Part shown: positions 16,548 through 23,260 of the stretch, piece after piece | Position numbering within the stretch: position 1 is the first letter of the stretch | Layout of the letters: every line of letters starts with the position of its first letter | Assembly (NCBI GenBank): GCA_051117315.1 | Contig: JBNPEA010000093.1 | Span: 1-49,398, forward strand | Length of the DNA stretch: 49,398 bases | Origin: Salinarimonas sp051117315 | GTDB lineage: Bacteria; Pseudomonadota; Alphaproteobacteria; Rhizobiales; Beijerinckiaceae | Reading direction: 5' to 3' | Translations under genes and position numbers: made by a program | The notes under the pieces: generated by a model | Seen by the model: the letters and a program-made list of their open reading frames with translations, nothing else | What the model was told of the DNA's origin: nothing | The model's database searches: none

Positions 16548-17690
16548 TCAGGCGAAGGCCAGGCTGCGGGCGTAGCCGATCAGGTAGGGATCGGCGCGCA
16601 CGCGGCTCGGCGACTCGTACACGATGTCGAACTGGCCCTGCCGGTTGGCGCGCCCGATGCGTGTCCAAAGGTCGGTGTGGCCGCACACGGGGTTGACGGC
16701 GACCTTGCCCTGCGGTGCATCGAGCTCGACGCCGAGGGCCGACGTCCGCAGGACCTCCGTGTCGAGCGAGTTCGTCTGCTCGAGCGTCTTGGCGAAGAGA
16801 TGCACCTGGAAGTAGGCCGCCTCCAGGCACATGTTGGTCGACTGGTCCTCGCCGTAGCGCTTCTTGTAGAGCTGCACGAAGGAGGAGTTGCGCGTCCCGC
16901 CGAGCCCCTGGAAATAGGGTGCGGCGGTGACGTGGCCCTCGCCGACGTCGTGGCCCATGGCCTGGATCTCCGCCTCCGTCGTGGTGAGGCTGGCGATCGG
17001 CGTCACCTTCGGGTCGAAGCCGAAGTCGTGGTAGGTCTGGTAGAGGAAGATTGTGCTCTCGCCCACCACGGTGGAGAAGATCACGTCGGGCTGGGCCTCC
17101 TTGACCTCGCGCAGCAGCGGCGAGAACTCGCGGCGCTCGGCGTTGAGCCGCAGGTAGCGCTCGCCGACGACCTCGCCGCCGCTCGCGCGCACGAGCTCGC
17201 CCATGATCCGGTTCGACTCGCGCGGGTAGACGTAGTCCGAGCCGATGAAGAAGAAGCGGCGGCCGTACATCTCCATCAGCAGCCGGCAGAGCTCGACGCT
17301 GTTCTGGTTGGGCGCCGCGCCCGTGTAGATGACGTTGGGCGAGAACTCGAAGCCCTCGTAGAGCGTCGGGTACCACAGCAGCCCGTTCAGGCGCTCGACC
17401 ACCGGCAGGACGGCGCGCCGGCTGCTCGACGTGTAGCACCCGAAGATCGTGCTCACCCCGTCATCCACCATCAGCTTCTTGGCGAGGCGCCCGAAGGCCC
17501 GCGACTCGGAGCCGGGATCGTAGATCACCGGCTCGATCGGCCGCCCGTTGATCCCGCCCGCCGCGTTGACCTCGTCGATTGCCGTGAGCGTCCCGCGAAG
17601 CTGCGTTTCCTCGATGACGGCCATGAAGCCGCTCTGCGAGAAAAGGACGCCCACCCGCCACGGCTCAGTCGTCTGACTGGAGCTGCGCAT
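16548..17690 (-). CDS. amiC: AmiC-like cytosolic amide sensor / negative regulator
   Basis: 380 aa (Pseudomonas AmiC 385 aa). It has a type I periplasmic-binding fold but no signal peptide: the sequence starts directly with a short tail then WRVGVLFSQSGFMAVIEETQ. So it acts in the cytoplasm, binding short amides and holding AmiR inactive without ligand. Conserved blocks LNGLLWYPTLYEGFEFSPNV (74-range) and FIGSDYVYPRESNRIMGEL are shared with the exported binding protein downstream. It is the first gene after the leader with its own terminator, so it is likely autoregulated through AmiR. Confidence 0.92.
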   Translation of the reverse strand: MRSSSQTTEPWRVGVLFSQSGFMAVIEETQLRGTLTAIDEVNAAGGINGRPIEPVIYDPGSESRAFGRLAKKLMVDDGVSTIFGCYTSSSRRAVLPVVERLNGLLWYPTLYEGFEFSPNVIYTGAAPNQNSVELCRLLMEMYGRRFFFIGSDYVYPRESNRIMGELVRASGGEVVGERYLRLNAERREFSPLLREVKEAQPDVIFSTVVGESTIFLYQTYHDFGFDPKVTPIASLTTTEAEIQAMGHDVGEGHVTAAPYFQGLGGTRNSSFVQLYKKRYGEDQSTNMCLEAAYFQVHLFAKTLEQTNSLDTEVLRTSALGVELDAPQGKVAVNPVCGHTDLWTRIGRANRQGQFDIVYESPSRVRADPYLIGYARSLAFA

Positions 17691-17990
17691 TCTTGTCCCT
17701 CCATCTGGATCGGCGCGGCCGTTCTGCCTTCGCGGCCGTCGCTGAAGATCGTCCTCAGTCCCGCACCCGTCCCGGCTTCTCCTCCCGTGCGCGTACCGCG
17801 AAGGGCTCCCATCCCTCGCGGCCGCCGCCGCCGCCGACGTCGTCCCGCACAGGCGGGCTTCGGCGACGGGTGGGCGATAGTGCGTGACTTCCGTTGCGGA
17901 AGGCAACGGCTTCCGCGGTCTCCGCCACGCTCGGCGCTTCCCATGCTCGGCGCTTCCCACGTGCGCGCCGATCTTCGGCGCGCACGGCGA
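17691..17990 (-). promoter_or_regulatory. Structured 300-nt untranslated leader between terminator C and amiC
   Basis: No convincing gene. It contains three mutually exclusive stems packed into 17888-17916 (CTTCCG/CGGAAG, CCGTTGC/GCAACGG and GCGGAAG/CTTCCGC share bases), a tandem 16-bp repeat (17927-17942 and 17943-17958, 15 of 16 identical) and a 12-bp perfect stem with a three-base loop (17960-17986). Open frames here are arginine-rich and lack ribosome sites. The density of alternative pairings suggests a conformational RNA switch or processing region. Confidence 0.55.
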
Positions 17991-18040
17991 AAACAAAAAA
18001 GGGCCTTCGCATGGCTCCCGCGGGAGGCATGAGAAGGCCC
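17991..18040 (-). terminator. Leader terminator C upstream of amiC
   Basis: RNA arms GGGCCUUC (18040-18033) and GAAGGCCC (18008-18001), extended internally by CATG/CATG and CTCCC/GGGAG pairs, then UUUUUUGUUUU. It lies within 110 bp of the candidate promoter, so transcription would stop before amiC unless antitermination occurs. Confidence 0.88.
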
Positions 18041-18058
18041 TCTCGGCTTCGATGTCGC

Positions 18059-18074
18059 GCGGCTTCGTTGCCGC
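18059..18074 (-). promoter_or_regulatory. Candidate ANTAR-type hairpin, unit C
   Basis: GCGGC-AACGAA-GCCGC: perfect five-bp stem with hexaloop A-A-C-G-A-A (A1, G4), almost the same loop as in unit A upstream of urtA (AACGGA). It lies about 20 bases after the predicted transcription start and 19 bases before terminator C. A second hairpin with a clean A1/G4 hexaloop is not obvious here; GAAGCC can pair with the terminator arm with a bulge. Confidence 0.6.
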
Positions 18075-18102
18075 TCGCCGGCATCGCTGCCGACGATCTC
18101 GC

Positions 18103-18130
18103 AGGTTAGTCGAGGTTCCCGGTTTGTCAA
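18103..18130 (-). promoter_or_regulatory. Candidate promoter of the amiCR-transporter-amiE operon
   Basis: TTGACA (18130-18125), 16-bp spacer, TAACCT (18108-18103). Perfect -35, four of six at -10. It sits just downstream of the monooxygenase terminator and about 30 bp before the first ANTAR-type hairpin, matching a constitutive start with control by antitermination. Confidence 0.65.
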
Positions 18131-18136
18131 ATCCGA

Positions 18137-18162
18137 CGCGCGGGGCGCGACCGCCCCGCGCG
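18137..18162 (-). terminator. GC hairpin after the flavoprotein monooxygenase
   Basis: Perfect 11-bp stem CGCGCGGGGCG/CGCCCCGCGCG with a four-base loop, six bases after the stop codon. The following T-run is poor (TCGGATTTG), but strength of the stem and the promoter right behind it argue for a transcript boundary. Confidence 0.6.
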
Positions 18163-18168
18163 CGGGGC

Positions 18169-19413
18169 TCACGCGGCCTTGGCGGCGCCGTCGGCCGCGA
18201 AGCCGGCCTTGTGCGCGTAGCCCTTGACGATCGCCTCGCGCTCGGCGTGCCCGAGCACGGCGTCGATGTCCGTGAACCCGTCCGGCGCGCGCTGCTCCAC
18301 GGCGTCGATCACGCCCTCCGGGCCGCCGCGGCGGTTGGCGCGCACGATCTCGGCGGTCTTGGGCAGGCGCTCCGCCTCGTAGGCGCGCAAGGCCGCCATC
18401 GGATGCTCGCCCGACGCGAGCCGGTCCGCGAGGCAGCGCGCGTCGAGGATCGCCTGGCTCGCCCCGTTGGAGCCGACGGGATACATCGGGTGCGCGGCGT
18501 CGCCGAGCAGCGTCACGCGCCCGTGCGTCCAGCGGGGCAGGGGATCGCGGTCGCACATCGGGTATTCGAAGAATTCGGGCGTCGCCTCGATCAGCGCGGG
18601 GACGTTGAGGTGGCGGATGGAGAAGCGCGCGACGTGGGGCATCAGCTCCTCGCGCTTGCCGGGCCGCGACCAGTCCTCCCGGCGGGGAGGGGGCGTCGTG
18701 CCGTCGCCCAGGCGCACGGCGACCGCCCAGTTCATCAGCACCATGCCCGAGCGGTAGCCCTCGGCGATCGGGTAGACGACGAGCTTCTCGCGCATGCCGC
18801 CGGCGACGATCATCGAGCGGCCGGTGAGGAAGGCTGGCCACTCGGTGGCCCCGCGCCAGAGCATGATGCCGTTCCAGGAGGGCGGGCCCTCCTGCGGGAA
18901 CAGGCTCGCGCGCATGAAGGAATGGATGCCGTCGGCGCCGATCAGCACGTCGCCGCGGGCGGTCCTGACGTGGCGGCCCTCGCGGTCGAAGAACCAGGCG
19001 ACGACGCCGCTCTCGTCCTGCGCATAGGCGCCGAGGCGGCAGCCGGTGTGGATCGCGCCCTCGCCGAGGCGCTGCTTCACCGCTTCGTGAACGACGCTCT
19101 GCAAGCGCCCACGGTGGATGGAGAATTGCGGCACGTCGAAGCCGGCCTCGACCCCTCGGGGCTCGCGCCAGATCTCCTGGCCGAAGCGGTTCGTGTAGAT
19201 CAGCTCGGCGGTGCGCAGCGCGACCGCGTCGAGCGCGGGCAGGAGCCCGAGCCGTGCGAGCTCCTTGATGGCGTGCGGGAGCGTGTTGATGCCCACCCCG
19301 AGCTCGCGGATCTCGGACGATTGCTCGTAGACCTCGGCCTCGAGGCCGCGCTCTTTCAGCATCAGGGCCGTGGTGAGCCCCCCGATTCCGCCTCCGACGA
19401 CGATCGCCTTCAT
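18169..19413 (-). CDS. FAD-dependent monooxygenase (PhzS/salicylate-hydroxylase-like)
   Basis: 414 aa. Class A flavoprotein hydroxylase that uses NAD(P)H and O2 on an aromatic or heterocyclic substrate. FAD-binding GGGIGGL (8-14), the mid-domain GADGIHS and the second FAD motif GDAAHPMYPVGSNGASQAILDA are all intact. ATG at 19413 follows an AAGAAGGGGAAGG ribosome site. The PhzS-type subfamily is suggested by ATEWPAFLTGRSMIVAGGM; the actual substrate is unknown. Divergent from the hydroxyacid dehydrogenase gene. It points into the ami operon but is separated by a hairpin and a new promoter, so I treat it as independent. Confidence 0.88.
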   Translation of the reverse strand: MKAIVVGGGIGGLTTALMLKERGLEAEVYEQSSEIRELGVGINTLPHAIKELARLGLLPALDAVALRTAELIYTNRFGQEIWREPRGVEAGFDVPQFSIHRGRLQSVVHEAVKQRLGEGAIHTGCRLGAYAQDESGVVAWFFDREGRHVRTARGDVLIGADGIHSFMRASLFPQEGPPSWNGIMLWRGATEWPAFLTGRSMIVAGGMREKLVVYPIAEGYRSGMVLMNWAVAVRLGDGTTPPPRREDWSRPGKREELMPHVARFSIRHLNVPALIEATPEFFEYPMCDRDPLPRWTHGRVTLLGDAAHPMYPVGSNGASQAILDARCLADRLASGEHPMAALRAYEAERLPKTAEIVRANRRGGPEGVIDAVEQRAPDGFTDIDAVLGHAEREAIVKGYAHKAGFAADGAAKAA

Positions 19414-19456
19414 CTCGCGCCTTCCCCTTCTTTTACGCAACGTCATTGTCGTGCCG

Positions 19457-19486
19457 ATTAAAGCGCAGCCGGGCCGCGGAGTCCAA
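19457..19486 (-). promoter_or_regulatory. Candidate promoter of the monooxygenase gene
   Basis: TTGGAC (19486-19481), 18-bp spacer, TTTAAT (19462-19457; five of six at -10). It is one of few AT-rich spots in the 208-bp divergent region. Confidence 0.45.
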
Positions 19487-19547
19487 GCCGTCGTGGCGTG
19501 GGCGCCCGCGTCCGCCGCGCGCCGCGGATCGGCGTCGCCGGAGCCGT

Positions 19548-19576
19548 TTGACCGGCCCCGCCGCCCGACCTAGAAC
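19548..19576 (+). promoter_or_regulatory. Candidate promoter of the hydroxyacid dehydrogenase gene
   Basis: TTGACC (19548-19553), 17-bp spacer, TAGAAC (19571-19576). The coding start follows 46 bp later with GAGGAG at 19608-19613 as ribosome site. Confidence 0.5.
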
Positions 19577-19621
19577 CGTGCCCCACGGCACGACGCATCC
19601 CCTCACCGAGGAGCTCGAGAC

Positions 19622-20488
19622 ATGGCGAAGGTAGCGTTCCTGGGACTGGGCGTGATGGGGTACCCCATGGCGCGGCACCTGAAGGACAACGGTCACGAGG
19701 TCGTCGTCTTCAACCGCACGGCATCGAAGGCGGAGCGCTGGGTCGCCGAGCACGGCGGCGCCGCCGCCAAGACGCCGCGCGCGGCGGCCGAAGGCCGGGA
19801 GATCGTCTTCGCCTGCGTCGGCAACGACGACGACCTGCGCGAGGTGACGCTGGGTGACGAGGGCGCCTTCAAGGGCATGGCCAAGGGCGCGGTGTTCGTC
19901 GACCACACCACGGCCTCGGCGGAGGTGGCGCGCGAGCTCTCGGCACTGTCCTGGGAGAAGGGCTTCGGCTTCGTCGACGCGCCGGTCTCCGGCGGCCAGG
20001 CGGGCGCGGAGAACGGCGCGCTCACCGTGATGTGCGGCGGCGAGCCGGCGACCTACGAGACGGTCGAGCCGGTGATCCGGTCCTACGCCAAGATGTGCCG
20101 GCTGATCGGCCCCGCCGGCTCGGGCCAGCTCACCAAGATGGTCAACCAGATCTGCATCGCGGGCGTCGTGCAGGGCCTCGCCGAGGCGGTGCATTTCGGC
20201 AAGCGGGCCGGCCTCGACCTGGAGGCCGTGCTCGACACGATCTCGAAGGGCGCCGCCGGCTCCTGGCAGATGGAGAACCGCTGGAAGACCATGGCGAAGG
20301 GCGAGTTCGACTTCGGCTTCGCCGTCGACTGGATGCGCAAGGACCTCAACATCGTCCTGGACGAGGCCCGCAAGAACGGCTCGACGCTCGCGCTCACCGC
20401 CCTCGTCGACCAGTACTACGCCGACGTGCAGAAGATGGGCGGCAAGCGCTGGGACACGTCGAGCCTGGTGGCGCGGCTGGAGAAGTGA
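19622..20488 (+). CDS. NAD(P)-dependent beta-hydroxyacid dehydrogenase (3-hydroxyisobutyrate dehydrogenase family)
   Basis: 288 aa, typical of the family. Rossmann motif FLGLGVMGYPMARHL (7-21), substrate motif DAPVSGGQAGAENG (119-132) and catalytic Lys172 in GSGQLTKMVNQ are present. Members oxidise 3-hydroxyisobutyrate, reduce tartronate semialdehyde or reduce glyoxylate/succinic semialdehyde; the sequence alone does not decide. It stands alone with its own promoter. Confidence 0.92.
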   Translation: MAKVAFLGLGVMGYPMARHLKDNGHEVVVFNRTASKAERWVAEHGGAAAKTPRAAAEGREIVFACVGNDDDLREVTLGDEGAFKGMAKGAVFVDHTTASAEVARELSALSWEKGFGFVDAPVSGGQAGAENGALTVMCGGEPATYETVEPVIRSYAKMCRLIGPAGSGQLTKMVNQICIAGVVQGLAEAVHFGKRAGLDLEAVLDTISKGAAGSWQMENRWKTMAKGEFDFGFAVDWMRKDLNIVLDEARKNGSTLALTALVDQYYADVQKMGGKRWDTSSLVARLEK

Positions 20489-20590
20489 GGCGGCTGCCGG
20501 CATTCGGACGGGCAAGTCCATGGACACGTCTCGCTGCGTAAGCCGGCAGATGCTTGTCCGCTATCCTGCAATGCAGTCCGCCGAGGGTCT

Positions 20591-20627
20591 CCCCTCTCCC
20601 TCGCGGAGAGGGGCCGGGGCTGAGGGT
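20591..20627 (+). repeat. Intergenic palindromic repeat, copy 1
   Basis: Nine-bp arms CCCCTCTCC/GGAGAGGGG around CTCGC, followed by a G-rich tail. The same core occurs at 34117 and, inverted, at 34234. It lies between the hydroxyacid dehydrogenase and the convergent PIN gene. Related elements with 'TCTCCCTCGCGGAGA' cores are widespread in proteobacterial intergenic DNA. Confidence 0.8.
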
Positions 20628-20656
20628 GTACGGCCGGAAGCCCTGCCGCACCTCAG

Positions 20657-21226
20657 CTACTCCTGCCCGGATCCGCCGCTGCGCTCGAACGCCAGCAGAC
20701 GACCCACGAAGCCGTGGAGATTGTTGCGCTCCAGAGCGACGAGGTACGAGCTCCAGCTCGGGGCGGTTCTTCTCAGGTTCGCCATCGCGCGACGCGTGAT
20801 GTCGACGACGAGAGCCGGGTTCGTGTCGTAGAGCCGGCAGAGGAAGTCGTCCGGGCTTCGAACCTCGACACCGAGTTGCCGGAGCGCCGACCCGTCGAAA
20901 TCACGTAGGTTCCAAGACAGGAGAGTGCACGGCACGACGGAGAGGGCCGCCTGGGCGACGTGGCGATCCTTGACGTCGGTCGTCCCGATCTCCGCATCTC
21001 CGACGGCCGGGAGCGTCGCCTTCGGGAAGGCGCGCCGCATCAGCGGTAGGGTCCGGTGCTCACACCTGACCCGGTCTTCCGCGACGTCGACGTTCCTGAG
21101 CCACTCCTCGATGATCCTGTCGGTCCAGCAGGCTTCGAAGAGCTCCTCGAACGCCAGCTGGAGAAGAAGATTGCGCTGCTGCGGTGGGAGCAGGACGCAG
21201 GCGTCGAGAACGACCCTAGGGCCCAC
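20657..21226 (-). CDS. PIN-domain protein, probable toxin of a type II pair
   Basis: 189 aa. The N-terminus VVLDACVLLP has the first catalytic aspartate of PIN nucleases; later acidic positions lie in TTDVKDRHVAQAA and LSWNLRDFD. Start is GTG at 21226, overlapping the upstream gene's stop by 11 bp, as in toxin-antitoxin operons. Longer than classic VapC (~130 aa), fitting the larger PIN family that pairs with excisionase-like HTH proteins. Cleavage target unknown. Confidence 0.85.
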   Translation of the reverse strand: MGPRVVLDACVLLPPQQRNLLLQLAFEELFEACWTDRIIEEWLRNVDVAEDRVRCEHRTLPLMRRAFPKATLPAVGDAEIGTTDVKDRHVAQAALSVVPCTLLSWNLRDFDGSALRQLGVEVRSPDDFLCRLYDTNPALVVDITRRAMANLRRTAPSWSSYLVALERNNLHGFVGRLLAFERSGGSGQE

Positions 21227-21674
21227 GGCTCGCGAGGTCCTGATCGTCGGTGTCCTCGGCGAGCGCCCGCGAGAGCCGCCGACGCTCGTTCTCCGACGCC
21301 TGGAGCGCGAGAACGTCCTTGAGGTTGACGCGCCTGTGGGTTCCGACCTGTCGGTAAGGCAGGCGGTCGGTGTCCATGCGATGGTAGACGACCGGACGGG
21401 AGATGCCGAGGACCGTCGCGGCCTGCTCGGGCGTCAGCTCGTCCTCCTCGCCGAGGACGACCAGGCCTTCGCCCTCGCCGAGGCGCTCGAGGACGGTCGC
21501 GAGGGTACCCGCCGTCGCGGCGGAGAGAGCCAGCTCGACCTCGCGACCGCTCGCGTCGCGCACGAGAATCCCCCCGCCGGAGCCGGACGCGACACGGCTC
21601 AGCATGTCCGCCGCCTCGCGCACGGTGTCGCGTTGCTCTGGGGGAACCGCGATCTTCGTCGCCGACATCGCCAT
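21216..21674 (-). CDS. Excisionase-type helix-turn-helix protein, probable antitoxin
   Basis: 152 aa from ATG 21674, which follows GGAGGTCGTC. The central segment LTPEQAATVLGISRPVVYHRMDTDRLPYRQVGTHRRV is an excisionase/MerR-like DNA-binding domain. An N-terminal region of ~85 residues may bind the PIN partner. The upstream DNA (21690-21712) is unusually AT-rich, with two GGTTA words 15 bp apart, a possible autoregulatory site and promoter. Confidence 0.85.
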   Translation of the reverse strand: MAMSATKIAVPPEQRDTVREAADMLSRVASGSGGGILVRDASGREVELALSAATAGTLATVLERLGEGEGLVVLGEEDELTPEQAATVLGISRPVVYHRMDTDRLPYRQVGTHRRVNLKDVLALQASENERRRLSRALAEDTDDQDLASRGP

Positions 21675-21782
21675 GACGACCTCCAGCCAGATAACCGTAA
21701 TATCTGTAACCCTGAAGCGAAGCGCAAGAGCTGCGAGCGGCATTCCCTCGCGCCGATCGTCAGCCAGCGCCGTCCGGGTCCC

Positions 21783-23054
21783 TCACACCGCCTTCAGCAG
21801 CACGTGCTTCTTGCGGCCGAAGGACAGCTTGATCACGCCCTCGCGCAGGTCCGCCTCGCCCAGCGTCGCCGTGGCGTCCGTCACCGGCACGTCGTTGACC
21901 CGCAGGCCGCCGCCCTTCACCTGGCGCCGGCCCTCGCTCATCGAGGGAACGAGGCCCGCGTGCTCCTGGCCGAAGGCCGCGAGCACGCCCAGGCCCTCGA
22001 CGAGCCGCGCCTTCGGCACCTCGACCGTCGGCAGGGTGTCGGCGAGCGCGCCCTCCTCGAAGGTCCGCCGCGCCGTCTGCGCCGCCGCGTCCGCCGCCTC
22101 GCGGCCGTGGAGGAGGGCGGTCGCCTCGGTAGCGAGGATCTTCTTCGCCTCGTTGATCTCCGCGCCCTTGAGAGCGGCGAGGCGGGCGATCTCGTCGAGG
22201 GGAAGGAGCGTGAACAGCTTGAGGAAGCGCTCGACGTCGGCGTCCTCGGTGTTGCGCCAGAACTGCCAGTAGTCCCACGGCGAGAGCATGCTCTCGTCGA
22301 GCCAGATGGCGCCGGCCGCCGTCTTGCCCATCTTGGCGCCGGAGGCGGTGGTCAGCAGCGGGCAGGTCAGCGCGTAGAGCTGGTGCGTCCCCATGCGCCG
22401 GCCGAGATCGATGCCGGAGACGATGTTGCCCCACTGGTCGGATCCGCCCATCTGCAGGTTGACGCCGATGCGCTTGGCCAGCTCGACGAAGTCGTAGGAC
22501 TGAAGCAGCATGTAGTTGAATTCGAGGAACGAGAACTCGCTCTCGCGATCGAGCCTGAGCTTCACCGAATCGAAGCTGAGCATCCGGTTGACCGAGAAGT
22601 GCCGGCCGACGTCGCGCAGGAAGGCGATGTAGTTCAGCGCCAGCAGCCAATCGGCGTTGTCGACCATCACCGCGTCGCGCGTGCCGTCGCCGAAGCTCAC
22701 GAACTTCGAGAACACGCGCTTGATGCCGGCCTTGTTGGCCTCGATCTGCGTGTCGTCGAGGAGCTTGCGCGCCTCGTCGCGGCCGGTCGGGTCGCCGACG
22801 CGGGTGGTGCCGCCGCCCATCAGCACGATCGGCTTGCCGCCGGTCTTCTGCAGCCAGTGCAGCATCATGATCGAGACGAGCGAGCCGACGTGCAGCGACG
22901 GCGCCGTGCAGTCGTAGCCCACATACGCCGTGATCGCCCCCTCCAGCGCCTTCTCGTCGAGCCCCGCATAGTCGGAGCACTGATGGATGTAGCCGCGCGC
23001 CTGCAGCGTCGCGAGGAAATCCGACTTGAGGGTGAGGGCGGTAGGCGCGCTCAT
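21783..23054 (-). CDS. tyrS: Tyrosyl-tRNA synthetase
   Basis: 423 aa, normal length. Class I synthetase: HIGH-type motif HVGS at 55-58 and KMSKS-type motif KMGKT at 241-245; tyrosine pocket blocks YVGYDCTAPSLHVG and MGGSDQWGNI are present. The C-terminal ~65 residues form an S4 RNA-binding domain (KGGGLRVNDVPV). Divergent from the fatty-acid gene with a 206-bp spacer in which I see no T-box or other leader structure. Confidence 0.97.
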   Translation of the reverse strand: MSAPTALTLKSDFLATLQARGYIHQCSDYAGLDEKALEGAITAYVGYDCTAPSLHVGSLVSIMMLHWLQKTGGKPIVLMGGGTTRVGDPTGRDEARKLLDDTQIEANKAGIKRVFSKFVSFGDGTRDAVMVDNADWLLALNYIAFLRDVGRHFSVNRMLSFDSVKLRLDRESEFSFLEFNYMLLQSYDFVELAKRIGVNLQMGGSDQWGNIVSGIDLGRRMGTHQLYALTCPLLTTASGAKMGKTAAGAIWLDESMLSPWDYWQFWRNTEDADVERFLKLFTLLPLDEIARLAALKGAEINEAKKILATEATALLHGREAADAAAQTARRTFEEGALADTLPTVEVPKARLVEGLGVLAAFGQEHAGLVPSMSEGRRQVKGGGLRVNDVPVTDATATLGEADLREGVIKLSFGRKKHVLLKAV

Positions 23055-23260
23055 GGCGTCTCTCTTTCTGTTCGCCTCGTCGTGGGGAGGGGGCCCGGAG
23101 CGTCCGGGACCGGAGGGCTTTAGCAGGCCCCGCGCGGGATTTCACGCGCGAAACACCGGTGCGCGCCGCCTGCCAGGGCGGTTCTCGCAGCCGCGCGCCT
23201 TCCCCACGCCGTGCGGGCGTGCGAAACCGCTGGAAAGCAACGTCGCAGGAGGGCCGCCCA

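Noticed and set aside
17755..18084. A 109-codon minus-strand frame inside the amiC leader
   Set aside because: It runs through the terminator and hairpins, starts without a ribosome site and resembles nothing; structure at RNA level explains the sequence better. A short leader peptide cannot be fully excluded.
23055..23260. Possible T-box or other riboswitch before tyrS
   Set aside because: T-boxes are mainly a Gram-positive device and no specifier stem, T-box sequence or terminator was seen.
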